The notes below the pieces were generated by a model. The model made no database searches and had not been told where the DNA came from. It saw only the letters and a program-made list of their open reading frames with translations. Below are positions 10,974-20,495 of a stretch of 64,000 nucleotides of DNA, piece after piece. How positions within the stretch are numbered: the stretch's first letter is position 1; each line of letters opens with the position of its first letter. The position numbers and the translations under genes were made by a program. Origin of the DNA: Culex pipiens pallens (lineage: Eukaryota > Arthropoda > Insecta > Diptera > Culicidae); NCBI RefSeq assembly GCF_016801865.2, contig NC_068938.1, positions 128,834,323 through 128,898,322 of the forward strand, read 5' to 3'.

Positions 10974-11916
10974 GGGCAAGACGACCATATGGGGCAAGAG
11001 GAACAATCGCTCGTACTGTCGTAATTTTTAAAATTTTGATTATTTCCAGTATGAGGAATTGTTGTTAGCAATGCGATTAGCTGATTCTACTACCACATAA
11101 CCACCAAAATGGCGTAAACGCCACGGGGCATAAGATTTAATGAAGTTTTTTTCAAAACCTTAGTTTTCTTATTATATTTGGAAAGTACAAAATAAGGCTT
11201 AGGGTTCGTTTTAAGGTTCATTCTATCATAATGATATTTTTCCAAGATCATTAGTGTCCCTACCAATGACTTGCACCTATTATAAAGTATGATTAAACTT
11301 TTGGTTATTTTTGTTGAGAGCTTTTAAAAAATCTTTTTTAGGTGGGGCAAGTGTACCATATGGATTTTTAGTATGGAAAAAATACGAATTGCTGCAACAA
11401 CATTTTTTATTGGGAAATAAATACATAAAAGTACTTAAAAACTGATAAACAATTGTTTAGAACAATGTTCCTACAAAATATGATGATATCATGAAAATTT
11501 AGTATTTATCATCTAAGTAATAATTTTTGTTTCGTAAAAACAATCAAATTTTTAGTAAAATATTATTACTTAATCTAAAAATGAAAGAAACGATTCAAAT
11601 ACATTGTAATCTGATGTATCTAAGTGATAACAGTTGAATTGTTAGCAAATTAAGATGTTGTTTCATGCATTGTTCCTCTTGCCCCAACGGGTTGTTCGTC
11701 TTGCCCCACTAGTTGAGTAGAACGTACGGAAAATTAAAAATTTTAAAACCAATTGTTTACATTGAAAAACATGATTTTTTAAAAATTTGTTCTAACAAAG
11801 TCTTAGCCAAGACCTGGAATAAGATGATTATAAAAAAAATCCGATACATTTTTGAACGTTTTTAATGGATTATTACGAGCATTACCTTAGCTTGTTACAC
11901 TTGCCCCACTTTCCCC
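10974..11916 (-). mobile_element. TA-flanked element, GGGGCAAG family, copy B
   Basis: A complete 943-bp copy. Ends are GGGGAAGGTGGGGCAAG and, from the right, GGGGAAAGTGGGGCAAG, flanked by TA. It runs opposite to copy A and lies inside the hAT-like element that sits inside copy A. It has no ORF. Confidence 0.85.
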
Positions 11917-12824
11917 TAAATAAAGTGATTTGTTGACAAATCACCATAAATCCAGCCTCCCAACTCCAAATAGGCATCTTTGACCGATTAAAAAAATAAT
12001 TTGGATTGAATATAAAGTTTACTAACTACTTAGTTTAAAAGTTTATTATCTGATTGTTTCAATAGTTTCTTTAAAAAGCCATAAAAAACCTGCGAAAATC
12101 TTGTTAACTTTGCATAACATTTCTACAGGACTTAATATTAAAAGTGGGACTCTAACTGTTTTCTTTTCAGAGTTATGACAATTTCCGTAAAAAAGTCGAA
12201 GCAAAAAATGTTTGCGTGTAGTGGATCCCTCAATAATACGGATCACACAATTTTCATGTACGTCCTCTGAAATAAATTCAAAAGAGCTTTAAAAAATAGT
12301 GACTTTGAAAATTGTCTATTTCAAAACCAGGGTATATTTGATAGTTACTATGTTTCTTTAAAATTTCAGCCTAAAATTATGCAAATTGATTTTATTTGTC
12401 AATTCGATCTTGAATAATATTTCATAAAAAAATACAACCAAAAATTAGTGTAGCTAGAATATAAACTTAAAAAATATTAATGTAAATTTAATGTAGTTAA
12501 ATAAAAAGTTCCAATTTTTCAAACAACAAAATTTAAATTTATTTAGAAAATTGTTGTGCTGAAAATGCGTTTAAATCTTAAGATATTTATGATTTTTGTT
12601 TCAATAACGCTGAAAACATGTAACATAGAACAACGAAAACTTATCTACCAAGCTTAGTATGGTTCCATACCATTCTGTTTGTATACATAACTCGTATTTA
12701 TAATTTGGCGAAACACTCCGAACATAAATTTCACCCCGATTTACAAAAATCGCGCAAGTGTGAACTGAAATGTGAGTGATTTGATTAATTCAAATTTTTA
12801 AAATATTTTAAATGCAGATTAGGT

Positions 12825-13016
12825 GTCGGAGTCGGAGTCGGAGCCGGAGCCAACAATTTGTGGAAAGCTGGAGTCGGAGTCGGAGTCGGCTAGAGTTGGA
12901 AGGCCGGAGTCGGAGTCGGAGCCGGAGTCATCAATTTGTGGAAAGCCGGAGCCGGAGTCGGAGTCGGAGTCGGCTTAACTCAGAAAGCCGGAGTCGGAGT
13001 CGGAGTCGGAGTCGCT
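12825..13016. repeat. GGAGTC hexamer array, right
   Basis: Same hexamer and same strand orientation as the left array. Only the last 17 bp of the element are inverted. Confidence 0.9.
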
Positions 13017-13688
13017 TGAAATATGACCCGACTCCGCAGCCCTGCTTTTTAGTTTGACACACCTTTTACATGGAATTCACACTCACTACCAAACGTTTGT
13101 TTTGATAGTGTGCGTGAGCGCTGTGTAAAAAGTGACAGTTCGTCACTTTTTAGTTTGACTTTGACCAACCAACGGGGTACAAACTAAAAAAGTGTCAAAC
13201 GAAAAAGTGATCAACCACCGGGGGTTGAGTGTTATTGCATTGCTAGTAACAATTCCTCTTACTGGAAATAATCAAAATTGTAAAAATTGCGGCCTTACTA
13301 GCGATTGTTCCTCTTGCCCCATATTGTCGTCTTGCCCCACCTTCCCCTACATTGAAATTTTGACATTTAAAATGAAGATACCTCGAGTTCCAAATATGGC
13401 CTTGGGGATATTTTCAACTCGATTTCCCCTTTTATAAGCAATCTCGTACATTGAAATTAGTGTCGTTTTAAAATTTAAATGGTTGTAACTTTTCATCAAT
13501 AATCTGATCTAATCTAAACAGGTTCTATCCCATTCCCCATAATTAAAGAGGTTATATTCAACCTTCCAAAATTACACCTTCCAAATTTACATTATTTTTT
13601 TCTGTGAGCTGACAAAAGTTGAAATTTCCGTTTAATGCTTTTATTTTATGATGTAATTTTACCTCAATTTAAACTGAATAAGGGACAT

Positions 13689-13791
13689 TACACCAGAAAA
13701 GTGGTAAAATTACACATTTTCAGAGGTGAAATTACACATTTTTTTCCCAGATATAATATTACCATGTAATTTTACAATTTTTCTGGTGTAA
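13689..13791. repeat. Short foldback MITE, TTACACCAGAAAA ends
   Basis: TTACACCAGAAAA near 13689 recurs inverted at about 13791, with more pairing inside (GGTAAAATTACAC against GTAATTTTACA). The flanking 13350-13690 is AT-rich with further TTACACC motifs and no gene. Confidence 0.6.
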
Positions 13792-13924
13792 TCTGGAACA
13801 CTCTAGATTATACAGCATCATTCAAACACGACAGCTTATTAGGCTTAAAATGGGTATATTTCCCTATGACTTGCAAATTTTTTTGAACTTCTTTCTGTTT
13901 TTTTTTTCTCAGATCCTCATAAAC

Positions 13925-14977
13925 ATGTCTTCTGCGCCCACCAAGAAAGTTCGCGTCCAGGAAAGTAGCAGCGTCACTTTCTTTGAACGTAAAGCGTTCA
14001 AATTCACGTGGACAATCAAGGAATTCAGCTCCTGGACTGCCGAGATTGGCTCCTGTATGCAACAGTCAGCAGTGTTCCCGTCCGGCAAGGAAGAAAGTAT
14101 TCAGTGGGCATTACAGTTCTATCCCCAATGTCGAAAGGGAATACCATTCTGCGAGTTATATCTTACGATGCTTAAATGTCCTGGAAAACAACTCAATACC
14201 AAATTTAGATTTACAATGCAGAACTCCAAAAAGGAAATTCTCGTTTCGGTGGATTATATCGAACACAGATTCGTTGACACAATGGCGTATGGACATTCAC
14301 AAATAGGCGATAACGATTTTCTTGTTGATAAAACTAAACATGACGACGTTCTGATCATAACGTGTGAAATAGAAGCCAAAGTTCGCCTTGTTCATGAAAA
14401 TAACCAATCAACCAACAACGATCAACCCGCACCTCCAAGCAGCATCGCTGATGATTTCGGGGCTCTGGTTGACGGTCAGCGTTTCGGAGATGTTACGGTG
14501 AAGGTCGGAGATAAAAGGTTCCGCGTGTACAAGGGCATTCTTGCGTCCCGAAGTCCCGTGTTTGCTGCCATGTTCGAGCACACCATGAAGGAGAAAATCA
14601 AGAGTGTCGTCACGATCGTCGACGTCGAGCCGGACGTGTTCCACGAGTTGCTGCGGTACATCTACACCGACAAGGTCCAAAATCTGACCGCGTTGGCCTA
14701 CCAGTTGTTCGCAGCCGCCGACAAGTACGACATCGGAACGCTCAAGACCCTCTGCCGGATGTCCATCCTGGCGAATATTTCGACGGAGAACGCCACGGAT
14801 GCGCTCAAGTGCGCCGACCTGCATCTGGACAGCGAGATGAAACGGCACACGCTGGGGTTTCTCCGCAAAAATTCCGGCAGTCTGCTGGCCATGACCGAAA
14901 CAGCGGGCTGGAAGGCGTTTGAGCTTACGTTCCCGCACTTGGCAATCGAAGTGTTGAAGGCAATCGTAAAGTCGTAA
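13925..14977 (+). CDS. SPOP-like MATH-BTB protein
   Basis: The 350-aa protein has a MATH domain (about residues 25-153, FTWTIKEFSSW to CEIEAKV), a BTB domain (about 176-275, with VYKGILASRSPVFAAMFEH) and a BACK/3-box region (about 280-345, NATDALKCADLHLDSEMKRH). In this family MATH binds a degron in the substrate, while BTB and 3-box recruit Cullin-3, so it is probably a substrate adaptor for a Cul3 ubiquitin ligase. The ATG at 13925 is chosen because a strong acceptor (CTCAG at 13908-13912) lies 12 bases upstream and the protein then aligns from its N-terminus. Residues encoded before it by the longer ORF are intronic. At least one upstream exon must therefore exist. The coding part is intronless, and there is no nuclear signal as clear as that of SPOP. 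It belongs to the SPOP/roadkill-like group, probably an expanded mosquito paralogue rather than rdx itself, since it diverges in the MATH loops. Confidence 0.9.
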   Translation: MSSAPTKKVRVQESSSVTFFERKAFKFTWTIKEFSSWTAEIGSCMQQSAVFPSGKEESIQWALQFYPQCRKGIPFCELYLTMLKCPGKQLNTKFRFTMQNSKKEILVSVDYIEHRFVDTMAYGHSQIGDNDFLVDKTKHDDVLIITCEIEAKVRLVHENNQSTNNDQPAPPSSIADDFGALVDGQRFGDVTVKVGDKRFRVYKGILASRSPVFAAMFEHTMKEKIKSVVTIVDVEPDVFHELLRYIYTDKVQNLTALAYQLFAAADKYDIGTLKTLCRMSILANISTENATDALKCADLHLDSEMKRHTLGFLRKNSGSLLAMTETAGWKAFELTFPHLAIEVLKAIVKS

Positions 14978-15162
14978 AAATGGCAGAAAAGGGGGTGGTT
15001 TATCCGTACGAGTGGATATTTGATTTCTTTTTATTCGGTTGAATCCTGAATTGATTTGTTTACTAAGTTAATGTGTGTAAATTGTTTCTTTTTTATCCGA
15101 ATTACTCCTCTCAACATAATAATTTATCAATTTATCGTTGTGAACGATAATACCAGACCCAA

Positions 15163-15540
15163 TTGAAGCGCGTAAAAGCTTCAAGTTCTACACATTCGAC
15201 CCCTTTCCAAATACCGCTGCTAACGTCGTCTTGCAGGTTTACCAAGACTGCCCGATATCCGACCTAATGAGAACTCTCAGGGACGAGAGATAAAAGTGCT
15301 CTAGCGGAAGGCCATGCAAGGCGGGGGGATAACGCAGAGCAAACCAAGTCGCGCATCACGTGTGCCAACTGTGACGGCAACCACACCGGTAAGTACCTGG
15401 ATGGGGGCGGTTGTTGATAAAATAACGCTCCCTTAGTGCCTTAGTTAAGGAAATGATTGTTCCAAAATGGATCATAATGCAACACACAGCTGAAAGGAAC
15501 TTCAACTTATTATTATTATTAGTATCAACTTGAAGGTTAA
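15163..15540 (+). pseudogene. Relic of the 18.7-20.5 kb Gag-only retroelement
   Basis: It encodes FKFYTFDPFPNTAANVVLQ and YQDCPISDLM, close to the Gag at 18957-20363. After a stop and an internal deletion it continues AEQTKSRITCANCDGNHTGK, the third zinc knuckle. Only about 60 bases later begins the same 3' untranslated text as the intact copy (GTTCCAAAATGGATCATAAT). No polymerase remnant lies between. Confidence 0.8.
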
Positions 15541-16025
15541 AATTTAATAAAAAAGAAAACTTCTTTAATTGATATTGATAATCATTAGGGCTAGTGACTT
15601 TTCAATCAAACACTCCACAAGATTTTAAACTAGTTTTTAGGAAACAGATTAAAAAAATATTGCATGGCAAATTTAGAACTCGATTTTGGAGATAATTTCA
15701 AAAAACACATTCAAAACTTCAATGAACGAAAACGGAAATCAGTTTAAGTTTTTTTATTTATAAAACTTTGTAAGGCCGTTGCAAATATTTTTCAATGTTT
15801 ATGTCGCTCCCCCCCCCCCTTTTCAAAATTGGTCCGAAAAATCAGGGCAAAACAAAATTGTTTTCGAAAAACATGAAAATTTCAAAAAAACATCATAACG
15901 TAGTAAAAGCTAAAAATATATAAAATTTTGCCTATAAATGATTTTGGTTTCAAATACAAAATATGTTGTCCGAAATTTTGTTCAGTATTTTGGAATGTTT
16001 TATAATTTTCTATAATTGGGTAATT

Positions 16026-16602
16026 CGACGCCAACATTTCAAAAAGCATCATGTACAAACCATGCGTTTTGAGAAAAACGCATTTGAATGTTGAGCATCC
16101 ATTTTCAATTCCCATTTTAATATAAAAGCAAATTAAGATGTTCTAATGATAACCAACGATTAAAAACGTTGCTTTTATTGATACTTGATCATCCAAATTC
16201 AATAAAACATTATTTCCGTAATTTTATTTGAGAAAAACAAACATAACTTCTTTTGAAATCACCAACGTCTATATCACCCTGCTGTCATTGAGGGGGACGC
16301 TTTGTTATGATTCGTTTTTCCTCGCCGAATGTACATGGCGCTTTGTTCATGTTGCTTTTTTTTCGTCACGAGGTTTATGTAGTCTTTTGTTTGACAGGTT
16401 GACAGGGCTATATAAACAGGGACTGCTGATGGCAGAGATTTTGTTTATGTTACTTTATTTAAAATCATGATTAAACAGACTTTACTGAAGTAACTTTTGC
16501 TCATTTTTGGTGGAGAGGTAGCTTATTAGGAGTACTTTTAGAATATGCAATAACCCAGAAAGTGTCAAAATGTACATGATGCCTTTTGAAATGTTACCGT
16601 CG
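16026..16602 (+). mobile_element. MITE, CGACG/AATT family, copy 2
   Basis: Ends are CGACGCCAACATTTCAAAA and, from the right, CGACGGTAACATTTCAAAA, flanked by AATT (16022-16025, 16603-16606). The empty site GGGTAATTCTCTACC is intact at 25967. It is nearly identical to 2376-2946. Confidence 0.85.
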
Positions 16603-16624
16603 AATTCTCTACCAACTCACACTA

Positions 16625-17455
16625 AAGCATAAGCATAAGCATGGTTGACTGCCAATGAGCTGCTACTCCGTTATTGACAGATCAGCTGAAGTTAAACAAT
16701 GAATCAAAAATGATCAGTGGGAACCAACCATCCGTTCACTGTTTAACCACTGAAGATCCCTACTTTATTAGTCAATACCGGCGCCCTCCCAAGAAGCCTG
16801 CAGTTCAACGAAAGGGAGGAATGTTAGTCCGATAGTTTAGTTGAAGTTGCACATAGTTATTCGCTATATACTTGATGATACCGCTTGAGACCGTTGAATC
16901 CACAGCATCTCCTTCAAGCATCACGTGATTAATATTTTTTTGGGTTAGTAGGATAAGGTATTGGCTTTTCGATGCCTCCCGAGCTACGACGCTATGGGGA
17001 GGACTTTCATAACAGACCCGTCGGCGAGCCTTCCGAGCAACGATGCTATGGGAAGGTCTTTCTGGTTAACACACAAAATCACTCACACACAGTTATTTTG
17101 CTCCACTATTAACTCGACGATCCAAATTGTCAGTGCGTCTTTCGATCATTATATAGAAATGGCTTTTTCACCGCAAAAAAATAAAACCTTATTCGAAAAA
17201 TTTAAACACAATCCACCCGACGCCGTGCCTTCCGATCAACGATGATATAGGAAGGGCTTTGAAAATCACAAAAAATCACTTTTCACTCCGAATATTTTTT
17301 ACGACCACGCGCTCCCTTGGCCTATTATGCACTGATGACGCTGCATTTTCAGAGGGTAAGCTTCTCCTCGCAGCACACAATTCACGACAAAAATGCGAAA
17401 CAAAAAGCACACAAAAAAATCACTTTTCACTCCGAATATTTTTTTACGGCCACGG
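16625..17455 (+). repeat. Possible Copia-type LTR remnant
   Basis: A purine tract AAAGGGAGGAA (16813-16823) is followed at once by TGTTAG, which resembles the polypurine tract and 3' LTR start of Ty1/copia elements. The block also holds three hairpin motifs (16975-17255) and a duplicated ATCACTTTTCACTCCGAATA (about 17275 and 17421). No LTR pair or polymerase is present, so the class is tentative. Confidence 0.3.
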
Positions 17456-17791
17456 AAAAAGTTGCCCCGACTCCTCTTCGATTTGCGTGAAACTTTGCCT
17501 TAAGGGTTAACTTTTGTCCCTGATCACGAATTCGAGGACCGTTTTATAAATCTCGTGACGGAGGAGCGGTACGACCCATTAAATTTTAGAACATGCAAAA
17601 AAGACATGTTCTTCAGCAAAAAAAAAAAGACATGTAGAACTTTTCAGCATTTATTTTGAAAAGTGTTGCTATTCAATTCTGTTATGTTTGGTACAGAAAA
17701 GTAGGTTTTTTCGTCGTTCAAGAATGACAGGAAAAGTCATAAACTTTGAAAAATATTTGCAACGGCCTAACAAGCCATAGTCTTAACAATT

Positions 17792-18300
17792 CGACGCTGT
17801 CGTGCTATCATGTCGCACCCGCCATTTCGACGTTCCGAGAAAAACGCGTTTTACTGTTTGACCTTGAATAAACAAAAACGAGAGCACGGAATGTAAACAA
17901 TAAAAAACACGTTTTGTTTGGTTGACCATTCAGTGCATTGCCCCGTAGTTTGGTTGTATTTGGTTGCCGGAGTCCCGAGTTATAATTACAAATGTTTACG
18001 GTAATCTAACTTGTACGTGCGTCAAACGCATTCTGACCTGAAATCCCTTTGGCAATTGTCGCACTTACATCAATTTTCAGGGAGTGACAAGATAGCACGA
18101 CAAGATTAAAACTTCTTTCGTATGAAAAGTGACAAAAATCCGCGGAGCTTTTTTGGTTTTTATTGAATATCTCAGGATTGAAATCGAGTTTTGGGGATCT
18201 GTGAAGGTCAAAAGGTGAGGCATTGTGAGCTGCACAAAATGGCGTTCTTAACTCAATTTGGTCCAAAATGCACGTACGACAAGTTAGCACGACGGCGACG
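17792..18300. mobile_element. MITE, CGACGCTGTCGTGCTA ends, AATT-flanked
   Basis: Ends are CGACGCTGTCGTGCTATC and, from the right, CGTCGCCGTCGTGCTAAC. AATT flanks it at 17788-17791 and 18301-18304. A partial copy lies at about 62100-62206. Confidence 0.75.
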
Positions 18301-18304
18301 AATT

Positions 18305-18722
18305 GAATACAAAAAGTTTTTTTTTAAATACATTTTACACTAGTTTAGTTGTTTTGCAATCATTAGTTTTCAAAAAATGTAAGATTTACAAAAACAAAAA
18401 TTCAAGCGAAAAAAAACTTTTTGCTTTACTAAACATCAAAAAAAAATAAATAAAAGATTTTTAAATCAACCCAAACATACTAAACATGATTCTTAAAGCA
18501 GATGAATGCATTTTAAAAAACTGACAAAAACTTGAAATAAAATTCGTACCAGCCGAAAGGAGAAAGGATCGAAAGGATAACTACTCGGTTGCTGTGAAAT
18601 TATTTGATCTTATCAATAAACATGATTTTGATATTTGGGTATTAAGAGTGCTGTTTTGAAAGAGCTGATTCATTTCGGGCATTTTTCATTGTTGGGATTG
18701 ATTTTGAATTTTCGAAACTATT
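18305..18722. other. AT-rich DNA with an older repeat piece
   Basis: 18320-18420 resembles 23500-23560 and 46850-46930, the interior of the Harbinger-like family. Bases 18708-18722 are one copy of the TSD of the retroelement that follows. No gene is seen. Confidence 0.5.
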
Positions 18723-20480
18723 AATCAATTAATTCGGTTTTATTGGTGAATAATCAAGATACAATCAGTTCTTTTGCAATTCATAACAGAGTTTTGGAGT
18801 TCCTTTCAGCTGTGTGTTGCATCATAATCCATTTTGGAACAATTATTTCTATAACTATGGCACTAACAAGAGCAAGAAAATTTAAAAAAAAACTTGCTCA
18901 AATTGCAAAGGAAAGGGGAAAGAAAGAAAAAAAGCTTATAACTAAATCACAGTATTCTATCCTTTGTAGATGTGCTTGATCATCAGCTCCCCAAGGGCTA
19001 GAAATTGCTCCGCCTTGTTACGGCAGGTCCGAAACCTCGACATCATCTCCCCCGCGAGAGCAAAGAACTCTGGCAGGGTGAAGAGATCTTCGCCGGTGAC
19101 TTCTTGCTGGGCCGCATTGCCGCTACCGGCAGCAACCACGCTGGCAAACGATCGCCCCCAGCCAGGAGGGAATGCTGAGTTGTCCGCGGGAACCGTACGC
19201 TGCCCAGCAGCCGGCACGGTTACGCTCGTACTTCGCTGAGGAGGGTGGGACGCTGCTGCTTTCTTCTTCCTCTTTTCCTGCTCCTCGAGGTAGTTTTTCC
19301 GTGCGCTGCATCCACGGTAGTTGCTGGTATGGTTACCTCCACAGTTGGCGCACTTGATGCGCGCCTTGGTTTGCTCTGCCTTGTCCCCCAGGTCCGCCTT
19401 GCACGGCAGTGCACACGCCTCAGAAAGGTGTGTTTCACCGCACTTCACACAGCGGGGCGGGAGGTTGCAGTTCCGCGAGCCGTGGCCGAATTTCTGGCAA
19501 CGGTGGCATTGTGCTGCGTCCGACGGGTTCTTTGAGTAGAACCGCCAGTTTACCCAAAACCCGTCCAACGCCTTAGTTCGTCGCAGGTCTTGAATCTTGA
19601 CGGTGCCGCGGTCGAAGTACAACAGGTACAGTGTGTGTGTACCTGTGACTGTTGTCTTCCGCGAGAGGACTTTTATGTCACGCGGCGTTATTCCAGCACC
19701 CGAGAGGTCCTTCTTGAGGTCGGAGATCGGGCGGTCTTGGTACCCCTGCAAGACGACCTTAACGGCTGTCTTCTGCACGGGGTCGAATGTGTAGAACTTG
19801 AAGTTTTTACTCTTCAATTTCTCCACAACCAGGTCGAAGTTCTTGTTGTCAAATGTGTAGACTTGCACTGACGACTTACCGATTTTCAGACAATATCCGA
19901 GGCCTTCCAGCAACTCGTCAATATCGTCCACCAACGTGTCCAAAACATAAATTGGAGGTGGTCTACGTTCCTTTGGAGAATTGTTCGTTTTTGGCGTCGG
20001 CACTTTTTTCCGTGCACGACGATCGTCATCGTCGTCGTCGGTAGTGCTGCTACCGTCGGTGTTGTTGTTGTTTTCTTCGTCGTCGCTCAGCATCTGGAAC
20101 TCGTTCCTGATGGGAATGTTGGCGGATGTTGACGTGTTGGTCGTGGCACCGGAAGTACCTGAACGGGTTCGCACTGGTGATCTCGGAACATATCCGGGAT
20201 GTAGTAACTTTTTATCGATGCCGTCTGCGCTCACGCTCCCCTGCGCGATGGCGGTCGACACGGCGTTGGTTTGTTTACCTTTTTGCACACGGCCGGTAGA
20301 CGAACTTCGCGGGTTTTTCGAGGCCGCACTCGAACTGCCACGGCCACGGCCGGCCTTTGGCATGCTGCAGGAGCAAACTCGCGGATAATCACGGTAATTT
20401 ACGGCGAAAAAAAAAATCGAAAAAAACGATGGAGCACTGAGCACTTGACTGCTACTTGCTCTCGTGCTTACACGGAGGTG
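18723..20480 (-). mobile_element. Gag-only non-LTR retroelement, complete insertion
   Basis: A 15-bp exact TSD, ATTTTCGAAACTATT, flanks it (18708-18722, 20481-20495). On the minus strand it starts CACCTCCGTGTAAGCACG, carries one intact Gag ORF, then about 230 bases of 3' untranslated DNA. It ends CCAATAAAACCGAATTAATT.. without a long poly-A. No reverse transcriptase ORF is present. The relic at 15163-15540 shows the same Gag-to-3'UTR join. Confidence 0.85.
18957..20363 (-). CDS. Gag-like ORF1 protein with three CCHC knuckles
   Basis: The 468-aa protein starts MPKAGRGRGSSSAAS, a basic leader. An earlier in-frame Met at 20444 adds 27 hydrophobic residues, and I judge it less likely. A Ser/Thr/Asp-rich linker leads to a globular region, then a PRE_C2HC-like part (VVLQGYQDRPISDLKKDL). 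Zinc knuckles follow at about residues 286-299 (CHRCQKFGHGSRNC), 305-317 and 338-352. The knuckles bind RNA, and Gag proteins of the Jockey/I group package their own transcript. The stop is followed directly by the 3' untranslated region. The frame has no damage, which suggests recent activity, with the enzyme supplied by another element. Confidence 0.88.
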   Translation of the reverse strand: MPKAGRGRGSSSAASKNPRSSSTGRVQKGKQTNAVSTAIAQGSVSADGIDKKLLHPGYVPRSPVRTRSGTSGATTNTSTSANIPIRNEFQMLSDDEENNNNTDGSSTTDDDDDDRRARKKVPTPKTNNSPKERRPPPIYVLDTLVDDIDELLEGLGYCLKIGKSSVQVYTFDNKNFDLVVEKLKSKNFKFYTFDPVQKTAVKVVLQGYQDRPISDLKKDLSGAGITPRDIKVLSRKTTVTGTHTLYLLYFDRGTVKIQDLRRTKALDGFWVNWRFYSKNPSDAAQCHRCQKFGHGSRNCNLPPRCVKCGETHLSEACALPCKADLGDKAEQTKARIKCANCGGNHTSNYRGCSARKNYLEEQEKRKKKAAASHPPQRSTSVTVPAAGQRTVPADNSAFPPGWGRSFASVVAAGSGNAAQQEVTGEDLFTLPEFFALAGEMMSRFRTCRNKAEQFLALGELMIKHIYKG

Positions 20481-20495
20481 ATTTTCGAAACTATT

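Larger units (their letters stand above)
9756..13044. mobile_element. hAT-like non-autonomous element, 3.3 kb
   Basis: Ends are CAGGGCTGTGGAGTCGG and, from the right, CAGGGCTGCGGAGTCGG, flanked by an exact 8-bp TSD CTTTTTAG (9748-9755, 13045-13052). Both features are diagnostic of hAT transposons. GGAGTC hexamer arrays lie just inside both ends (9768-9966 and 12825-13016), in the same orientation on the plus strand. No transposase ORF exists. Insertions inside it include 10345-10426 and 10974-11916. Confidence 0.85.
9697..13232. mobile_element. TA-flanked MITE split by the hAT-like element
   Basis: The ends read CACTCAAACCTCGATGGTTT at left and, from the right, ACACTCAACCCCCGGTGGTT. Both then continue towards a CACTTTTTAGTTTGAC motif. 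TA flanks it (9695-9696, 13233-13234), and the empty site matches CAGCTAATCGCATTGC in copy B. Its own sequence is only the outer 50 bp at left and about 180 bp at right. Confidence 0.7.
5794..13347 (+). mobile_element. TA-flanked element, GGGGAAAGTGGGGCAAG family, copy A (host of a nested stack)
   Basis: The left end reads TA then GGGAAAAGTGGGGCAAG (one G lost). The right end is CTTGCCCCACCTTCCCC followed by TA. The body matches copy B (10974-11916, reversed) and copies C and D, which identify its interruptions at 5838-7537, 7715-8288, 8429-9398 and 9697-13232. TA duplication with inverted ends suits the Tc1/mariner group, but no transposase is present. Left-over host pieces total about 0.8 kb. 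Confidence 0.75.
16018..17640. mobile_element. Left part of a GGGTAATTCTCTACCAAC foldback element, interrupted twice
   Basis: GGGTAATT (16018-16025) resumes at 16607 as CTCTACCAACTCACAC, then at about 17456 as AAAAAGTTGCCCCGACTCC.., and matches 25967-26150. The gaps are the AATT-flanked MITE (16026-16602) and a block at about 16625-17455. The right arm is missing. Confidence 0.6.
15774..17767. mobile_element. PIF/Harbinger-like element, GGCCGTTGCAAATATTTT family, copy 1
   Basis: Exact inverted ends GGCCGTTGCAAATATTTTTC are flanked by TAA (15771-15773, 17768-17770). It is enlarged to 2 kb by later insertions, including 16018-17640. It has no transposase. Confidence 0.78.

Noticed and set aside
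13850..13924. Longer start for the MATH-BTB gene giving 25 more residues
   Set aside because: The extra part is a pyrimidine-rich intron end ending in CTCAG, and its hydrophobic peptide has no counterpart in the family.
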